Assembly (NCBI GenBank): GCA_013396525.1
Contig: VWYX01000256.1
Coordinates: 212,452 to 276,451 of the forward strand
Direction of reading: 5' to 3'
Length of the DNA: 64,000 bases
Source of the DNA: Chaetorhynchus papuensis
Taxonomy: Eukaryota > Chordata > Aves > Passeriformes > Rhipiduridae
In this document: positions 27,401 through 36,400 of the stretch, one piece after another
Numbering within the stretch: the stretch's first letter is position 1
How the letters are laid out: each line of letters opens with the position of its first letter
Translations under genes and position numbers: made by a program
Notes under the pieces: model-generated
The model's database searches: none
Told to the model about the DNA's origin: nothing
What the model saw: only the letters and a program-made list of their open reading frames with translations

Positions 27401-30400
27401 GAATTTGCTGTTCAATCCTTGAAATAAGCCTGTGACATAGCTAGGAGCATTCAGAACTGCAGTTTGAGCACTGATCCATGCTCTCCTGGGCAAGCCTTCT
27501 TTAGCAGGGAATTTGAGGTGTCCAGATACAAGAGATGCCAGAATGTTCTGAAACCTGAATCCTGAGATCTGTGTCTTGGAAGGCCTCTTAACTGCAGCTA
27601 CTAGAAGGCACGATATGTGAAAGGAAACAGCAAGGAATGCGTAAGGAATACATACAATCTCAGAAACAGGTTTTGGGCCTGAGTATGCTTTCATTCCAGC
27701 TGTCCCTGGTGTTCCTTTACAGCAGTAGTTTTGAGTCCTTCCTGCCAGTTTTCTCTGGGTTTTCTAACTGGAATGACAAAGAATTGCTAAGATGTGTCAC
27801 CTTATGTGCTGTGCACGTTTTTGTGCATAAAGGGAAGGATGGTTAGACACCAGGCTGATAAATGAAATAGCCTTAGACCTAGTTTTCATTATTGCAAGAA
27901 GGTGCTGCCATTCTTATGAGAAATAGCAGGGAGAATATATGATTCTCCCATTTACTTCATCAAGCACATCATCAGGTAAGAAAATATACAATTAAAGAAG
28001 GATTGTGATCTTCACATCTTTTCACCTGGAATTCCAAATCTCCGCTTTCTAATTAATTGTTTCTGGAAAATGAAATAAAAAGTTCTGAATATTTTGCTGA
28101 TCTGCCCTCTGTTCCCTGTGTAAAAAGCAAGCTGAAACAACCTATTAAATCTCAGGGTTTTCAGACTGAAAAAAGTCTGTTAAATTTGCCTGTATTTCTG
28201 TTAAGAATCCCTAATTAGGCATCAAGGATCATGTTGCCAGCATGGGACAGATGTGATTAGGATTTTCTTCCTTTAAGCAGTTCACACGCCATAGTCTGGC
28301 TTTTACAAGCTTTTTTACAGAATTTATAACAAAGTGGAAACTGCCTTTCCTATGAATGCTTTTGTTCTGGACAATGGAATAAACTAACAAGCAATTAAAA
28401 GCAGTGATGGCTTCTGTAAAATCTCTGTCATATGAGACCTAGACTTGTTCCATTCTCATTGAGAGGTTATCTTCATTTCTTGAGGAGAGGCCCAGGTTTT
28501 ATGGCTCAGTGACAGTTTTACCAGTCTTTCTGATTTTTTAATCAGTCTTGTTATAGTTGATGTGTTTTTCAAAGACCTAACTTCAAGAGAAAGCTGATCT
28601 ACATGAACTTCAGATTTGCTTGAGAAAATAAGCAGGTTAGAGTTGCCAAGAAAAAAAGGAAAATCTGAAATTCTGTGCATGATTTTTCTTAAATATATTC
28701 CCTTATGCCTTTTTGCTTATTGCAGTCAGATTTTGGTTGCAATTTATTAACAAAGTAGCTGTGCAATTCTTGAGACTATAATGTCTTATTTTCCAAATAA
28801 GTGAAGTATCATGGAACTGAAAGAACACGCGTGGCCTTGATACTTTGTGCCCAGAGAATTAAAATGTCCCTGAGCAATCATTTTTAAGTGCTAGTTGAAA
28901 TGAACTTATCATTTGTAGAGTTTATGGGTAGCAAGACCTATTTCACTATAAATTTCAGAAGGGAAAGTGTTGCAGAAGTGCTAAGGCCTCTCTACCTCCT
29001 CAAACTGTGTGCCTGCAGTTTGCAGTGCAGGACCGTGCTCAGACAGGGCAGCAGCACTCTGCTCTGTCTGTGGTGGCAGTGCTGGCACCCCTCGGGGGCT
29101 AAATCTCTCCATGTGGGAGTTCTGCCTGGACATTTCTGCCCCATTTTGGGGCTCTGCCCACTCCATTTGAACTGAAGGCATGCTGATAAAGCTGCTGTAT
29201 CTTTGCTTCAGTCTTCAGCTCACCTGTGGCACAACTATGAGCACAGGGAAGCCTACCAGAAGCTCCTGGAGGACATCGCGGTGCTGCGGCGTTTGGCTGC
29301 CAGGCTCTCCAGCCGTGCCGAGATGGTCGGAGCCGTTCGCCAGGTGAGGGCATCCTGGTGTTTAACTCTATCCTGGATCCACGGGTTCACTCTTTTCCAG
29401 CCAGACCTAGAGGTCACGTTCACCCTCTGAGTTTTATTTGCCGTTTTGACAGATTAAAGGCGTCTGTTGTAGTGTCAGGTGACACACCAGTGCAGCCTGG
29501 AAATAGAATTCCCAGAGAAGAAGATTGCCCATTAAGCTATCCAACATCTGTACAATGGGAGCATATATTTTATTCAGAACTACAGCTGCATCACAAGAAA
29601 CTCATTTCAAATCAGTGCAGCCCAAATAAGAAAACTTTTCTGGGTCAAAAAGCTCATCTAATTCAGTCACCTGCCTTTGGCAATAGCTCAGTCAATTACA
29701 AAGACTATGAGAACAGAGTGAGTATAAATCAGAACACAGCAATACCCTCCCAGATTCAAGACTGTTCCCTCTGCCCTCCTAAGTAACCAGATTGATGCCA
29801 GTGACTAAGACCTTTGAGGGTTTGAAAACAAATGTGGTTCACCACATAACTAATCAGACAGGCACACGGGCAGGGTGTATGAATAAATGACTAAATAAAT
29901 TATGATATTCTGTGAAATACATATGAATGTGCATTTTTTTCTAACTAGCTTAGGAATTTTCAGTCATGGAAGCCCCAATACTTCTTGAAGAACAACTACC
30001 CCAGATTTAGCCCTGTCAAGGAGCATACACATAACAGCAAATGATTTGTTGGGGATGTGTAGAGGTTACCTGGATATTTCTTTCTTTTCTTCCTTAGGAG
30101 AAGCGTATGTCAAAGGCAACGGAAGTAATGATGCAATATGTGGAAAATCTGAAAAGGACATATGAAAAGGACCATGCAGAGCTAATGGAGTTCAAGAAAC
30201 TTGCCAATCAGAATTCTAGCAGAAGCTATGGTGCATCTGGTAAAGAAAAATAAAAATTTAAGGGTTTGTTTTGCCTCTAATTCAGAGAGATGTTGCTGCT
30301 ATTAATGATTTAAAGTAAAGTATCATGAAACCTGTTAATGAAGCTCTGATCTACAGAAGCAGATTTTAAAAAGTTACAGAAATACGTTAAAATGTTTCAT

Positions 30401-33400
30401 AAGAGCCATACTTAGAGCTATAATACAGTAATTTGAAATCACTACCACTTACCAAATTCTGAAGATATCCAGTCATATTTTCTTGTGGCCTCTTGCACAT
30501 CCATGTACCCTGCACAGTTTTATTGCAACTACCTTTTAGGACCAGATGATGGCAAAATTTCATTATTAAAAACATGTTTTTCTTTTTGCAACCTTTTCTT
30601 GCCTTTGCTGTAAACTAAAACATGAGGATTTTCCTTTGCAAGTACTTGTATATGGAGGCCAAATAGTTCGCTTTTTGCCTGATTCAGGCAAAAATAGTAA
30701 CGATTTGATCTTTTGCAATTATTTCAAATTTCTTGTGCAAAACTCACTCACCCTTCAACAGTCCCATCTGGCCTGTGTGCAAATCTGAAGGAGGATGGAG
30801 ATTGACTGTGGGCTATTGTGCCTCGAATGAAGTGACTCCACCATTGAGCGCTGCTGTGCCGGACATGTTGGAGCTCCAGTACGAGCTGGAGTCCAAAGCA
30901 GCGAAGTGGGATGCCACTATTGATATTGCCAATGCCTTTTTCTGCTTTCCTCTGGCAGCAGAGTGCAGGACAAGGTGTAATTGAGAAGAGAACTATATGA
31001 TAAATAAATACATGGTCACTACAGACCTTGTAGAAATACAGTGCATCTGAGTTTGAAATACAAGCAGGGCCCTATTGATATTATTTAGAGATACTGATAT
31101 AGTCTAAGACTGTTCTTTATCTTTGTTTCTATGCAGAAGATGGGGTTCCTCGTTCATCTAGATCCATGTCTCTCACTGTTGGAAAGGTATTTCTATAATA
31201 TAAAGAAAATGAACATTTTATGTAGTGAAATTTCTTTGCCCACATACACTCAGTTCTTAATGCTGTGCTCAAAACAGTACTGGTAAATTCTCAATATTGT
31301 TCATGCAGTTTAGTGCATATGCTTTGCAATTTTGGATACATGATTTAGTATGACTTTGTGCCATAATACTGCCTGATGTGAAACTAGAGTGTTTTATTTC
31401 TGCAAAACTTCTGAGTGTTGGAGATCAAGTCTATCACAAAACTTGCTGAAACAACCAGTGATTTGGGAGGTATGAGTCCCAGTATGACCATGATGAAATT
31501 TGGTGATCAGGGGCATTATACTCAATCTACTGTTTCTTTTCATATTTTTATTTGTTTGGGTTGTAGTTCTTTAGGTTTGGTTTATTCCTGCCACCTCTGA
31601 GTGCTGGATATAAAGAATTACAGCACAGAGCATGCTGAGGGCAAGACAGGATTTCAGAATGAGAACACCATAAGTTGAAGCAGAGGTCTCAAAAAAGGAC
31701 TAAATTTAACAGGGACAAGTCCAAATAATAAAGAGGAGGGGGAAAAAAACCCCCAAACACTAGAATGGACTGCCTACCATGCCTGCAGACTTCCCCATGC
31801 AGTTTTTCAGGAGCACATTAAATAAAAATGTCATTAATGAATAGGTATGGTTGGTTCAGTCTAGAACCAGGATCTGTGGAGTGACTTCTAAGTATTCATT
31901 AAACCTGTGTTTAACTCCTTTCCTGTAAAGCTGTCTAGAGCAGAATCTTAGAAGTGTTTGGATATGCACTAAAACAAAGCTTTTAGATGCTGTGTGTTGA
32001 TGTTTTTATTCAGTTTGAAAGCATAGATTTTACATAGATTTTTTAGGATGAAGCTTTTGGCTACTTACCAAATGACAGCAAAAGTTTACATAATCTGTAC
32101 TTGACCTAGAATATATTGTTACAGTTAGCATGTGTTTGTCATAGAAAGAATTTTTATGGTCTTTGGGAAATAGAAGCAGGGTTGCATGATGCTATCTAAC
32201 AACTCAGGGATGGGGGAGAAGGGGCTGCTCTTTGGTGGAAGGAATGGATGTTTTTGTTCAGCAAATTATAATTAGTAGGGTTACATGTAATTAATATATC
32301 ATAGTGGGTACAGCATATCATAATGGTTACATAGTGAGATAAGAGTTTCATGTGTGACTTCATTATTTTCCAGTCAACGTGACACTGACACTTTCCCCAG
32401 TATCATTATGCATCTGCTCTCACCAAAGATAAAGGCCTATGATAAGAGCTGACAGTATAAACTCAGAACATTTCTGTTGTGTGATTTACACTGCTGGGCT
32501 TTCAGTATGGAGGGAAAAGAGCAGCATCCCTGTGCCACACCTCCTTTCACATTAAGCACTTGCCATACCAGACAGTACAAGAGGAATTTCTGTGGAAAAC
32601 CCCAGCCTAACAGCCTTTTATCATACTTTAGCTCCCAGCTCTCCTTTTCCCAGAGGGGACACTAACCTACATGTTTGCCCCACAAATTAATCCACAGAGT
32701 TTTTCTTCAGTCTGTCTTGTTGTATGATAGAAAAAAGTAATTGTTGTTTCTCCCAGAATATGCCCAGGAGGAGAGTCAGCGTTGCGGTCGTTCCTAAATT
32801 TAACTCCTTGAACATTCCTGGTCAGTCCCCAACAGCTTCACCTATACCTTCAATGCCATCCCTGGTAAGTAAACCCCACATTTTAAAGAAACCAGATTTT
32901 ATCTAAACCACTTTTCCATAGGGCCAAGCCGTAGTTACTAAAAAATGGAAGCCTTTTCATTGGTTTAACTTGTTTTGACTCCATCCTAGTAAAGGGGATG
33001 GACAGAGGTCATTCCTGTTGTGTAAGGGACATGTGCCTTCTCAATCTATCTTAGTAAATGATTCTTTTGGAAACAGCTGAATAGGGCAGGCTGCTGATTC
33101 AGAGGCATTAGTGAGGCAATTTGCCTTTTGATCTAAAGTAACATACAGGAAAGAAGTAGTGAAAATAGTTGTTCACTGTAGGAGAGAAATTTTAACTAGA
33201 AGCCACAGAACATGGCTGGACTGCTGCTTTCATTGCCAAAAGTTCAGTGAACAGAAATAAATGTAATTAATGTACAGAAATGTCTGTGGCACAAATTTAG
33301 AGCTTCTGTGATGCTCTGGGATCACTGGAGCCATCAGCCTCTGTGCTGAATTTTTGTTTGTAAAACTTTAATAAATTAAATGAGACTCTAATCTGAACAT

Positions 33401-36400
33401 AATAAATCCATACAAATGTTTTTTGAAGAAAAACTGCAAGGCATACTCACTGTTCAGAGATGAGTTAAGATGGAACATAGCCTTAAAATTATGCAGTTTT
33501 CTGTTAAAAATACAGCATTATTTAAATGAGGGGTTTGCTGAGAAGCTAAATCTGTTTTACTTGTAAGAAAAGCATCTGTTTGGGCAATTTATTTATTATG
33601 TACTCAGAGTTAATTGTTTCAGGAACCGGCTGTGTTTGTTTGCCATGGTTTATTATGGAATTTTTGTTTAAAATTTGCCATTGAAAACTCAGCTAATAAA
33701 TTCATGTTCTTAGGATGATAGAAGAGGAGCAATAAAATAATTTTACTGTTCAGTGATCAATACAGGAAGGAGAAATAATTTTTTGGGGAAAAATAAACAG
33801 GGCAGAAGGGAGTGTCAGAGAAAATTCTTAGTGTGCAAGTCCATTGTTTACTGTGGTAATGGGAGCAACGTGGAAGCACCATATTAATGAATTTTAATTG
33901 TTATTTAATTATTTAGTCATGAATGTTAACTAATTAATGAATGTAACATTTATTGCTGTGTTTTACCTACAGTCTGAATCACCCAGTAATGGAAGGAGCA
34001 ACCTGACATCCACTCCTGCTCTGCCAGCACTTCTAGAAAAGTGAGTTTTGCCTAGGTCATCTCATTACCTATTGAATGCTAATACTAAATGATAATTTAA
34101 AGAATCGTATTTTTAAATACTGTGATATTACTGCTCTTCATTAGAATGCTTTAAACATGCAAATTAAAACTTTCAGACTGTGTAGATCGCTACAGAATAT
34201 TGAATTTCATGTATTTTAAATTAGTGCTGAGGCAGGGCAAAATTTATCTGGTGTCTTTGTTTTACCTCTGTGCTTTACTAAGAATATAAATATGCAGCAA
34301 CTGGGAAAACAAAAATGGTGAACTATAGCACTGATTGCTACTATTCAAAAGAATTCTGCAAGATCTAGACCAGGTTTTGAAACTGGACAGAAATTCTGTG
34401 AGAAAAAACAACAATCAGAAAACCTTTTCAATATTTCACACCTAAGAAAACAAATCATGGTACCAAGTAACAGAGGCAGAACTTGAAATTCAAGTTTGAG
34501 CATAAGTGTGTGTGCATGGGCCAGCTGGTCTAATAGTGTAGAATTACCTAGTCCAACACAGTTTTGTATGTGTAAGCACTTCAAGTTTATAGTCATGGTT
34601 TATTTGAAGTCCAAGTGAAAATAATGTCTGCTGTTAATATGACTTTGTGAGAGAAAATCCATTACCCACAGATGGTGTCAATCAGGTTGAATTATTCAGC
34701 CATCAACTGTAGTGCCAGAAAAATAAGGCCTGCAAAAAGGGTGAGATTTCAGAAGCTGAAATGGGATCCACTGTTGAGCTTATTAAACCTTGACTTAGAT
34801 AGATCTGCTAAGTTATGTCTCAATCACTTAAACTCTCTGTCCCAGATCAAATAAATGACAGGAGAGCACTGCAGGAAGAGAGCAATATAAACCAGCTTAT
34901 CTTGAGGCTAAATGCTCAAAACTTTTACTTGAGAAAAGTTCTAGTGAGAAAAGTGAGGTGTGTGTATTTTTTTTTTAACATGTGCATCAGTTCAACATAT
35001 AAAGTCAGCAGAGGAGAATACTTAAAAGGCAAATAAAAACAATGTTTTGTTGAATTAGTAGTTGATGTTATTTCTATTATGTTCCTCTTATGTAGCAGGT
35101 TACAATTTCTAAGATGATTTTTAGAAAGTTGAGGGAAATGTTTTCATGAATAGCAAATAAATGTCATGGACGAGCCAGGAAACAAAGGCTCTTTTTTTTA
35201 ATTTTTAAAGAAGAATAAAAATGCAAGTTTTCTTACCTTAGAAACATAATAATTACTGTTCTTCAAACATCCTGAAACTAATATTTTTCTTGGTGGGTGT
35301 TTAATTTTTTTCTTTTGAAAGACATTTCATTTCTCTGATGTACATTAAAAAAGACAAATCACGACTCATGAAAATGCAGTGTACTCCAAATACAACACAT
35401 TTCCGTGACGTTATTTTCTATTTGTCTGCTTCTTTTGTCTTGGCAGTGGAAAGTCAAATGGAGAGCCTGACTGTGAAACCTCAACTTCTGTGCTGACACA
35501 GAGTGGGTTGGAAGAGATCAGTCCTGAAATGAAAGCCAAGATAGAAGAGGAAGCATATAACAAGGGGTGGGAATAGTTTTTGTGAACCAGATCTGTAAAT
35601 ATGTGCTACCAGATGAGGACATATGTTTTTAAAATTTAATTTTAAATACAGTAGTCATGTTGTTGGTGTCACAAAGTGCTTTACAGCATGTTTTGGGGCA
35701 ATTAACAACTTTGGGATCTGTTTCTTAATGTCAAGCGAAGAATTTTGTATTATGTGAAAAGTGAGACAGGAATTTTGATCCTCTCCTGCAGAATCCAACA
35801 TGCCATCTGTCTTTAGGATTGATTTGCACTTATTCTCCAGGGAAAAAAAATGTATCTAGAGGATATTCAAAATGATGGAAAATGATAGAGAAATATTTAC
35901 TGACTCCTTTACAATAGACAGAAGTTATTCTCTGCTGAGGACTACAACCTCTTTTTCTTGTTCAAAATGATAAATTTGGTCTTAGCTCTAATATAGTCCT
36001 CTGTTAAGGAAGGGTGGCTGTCTGTGTGCCTTACTCATGGTCTTCAGCTAATTTTTACTCTTGTTCGAGTGCTGCAACACAGCTATTTGTGTTTTATTAC
36101 ACATAAAACATAAAGCTAATTTTTCATTAAATAAGATCGTGCTTTTACAACACCCGAGACTAAGAAACGTTTTGTCTGATAAAGATATCAGGAAGCTTTG
36201 AAGAAAACCAAAGAACTTCAGGAACTGAAAGAAGAAGATGAAGAGACACCCAAAGAAAGTCATGATGAACATGAAGAAAGTGAAAATGAAGATGAGATAA
36301 AAAATCTGAAAAGCAGGTGAGGCAGCGGTGTAAAATATCCATACAAGAGGGGCCACTTTTTCTATTTGTGGTACCCAACCAAATGTTTTATACTCTCATC

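Larger units (their letters stand above)
25034..29211 (+). other. IRAG1 introns 10-12
   Basis: Apart from exons 11 and 12, no gene, repeat family or RNA recognised. GC rises at 28980-29180 just before exon 13. Confidence 0.8.
29344..32756 (+). other. IRAG1 introns 13-15
   Basis: Apart from exons 14 and 15 and the retroviral fragment at 30733, nothing recognisable. Confidence 0.8.

Noticed and set aside
29358..29786. 142-codon open frame after IRAG1 exon 13
   Set aside because: It starts within intron 13 in a different frame from the exon, ends without a donor, and has no homologue I recognise.
36048..36378. Phe-rich minus-strand open frames at 36048-36378
   Set aside because: Antisense shadow of the Glu/Lys-rich IRAG1 exon 19 (GAA read as TTC).
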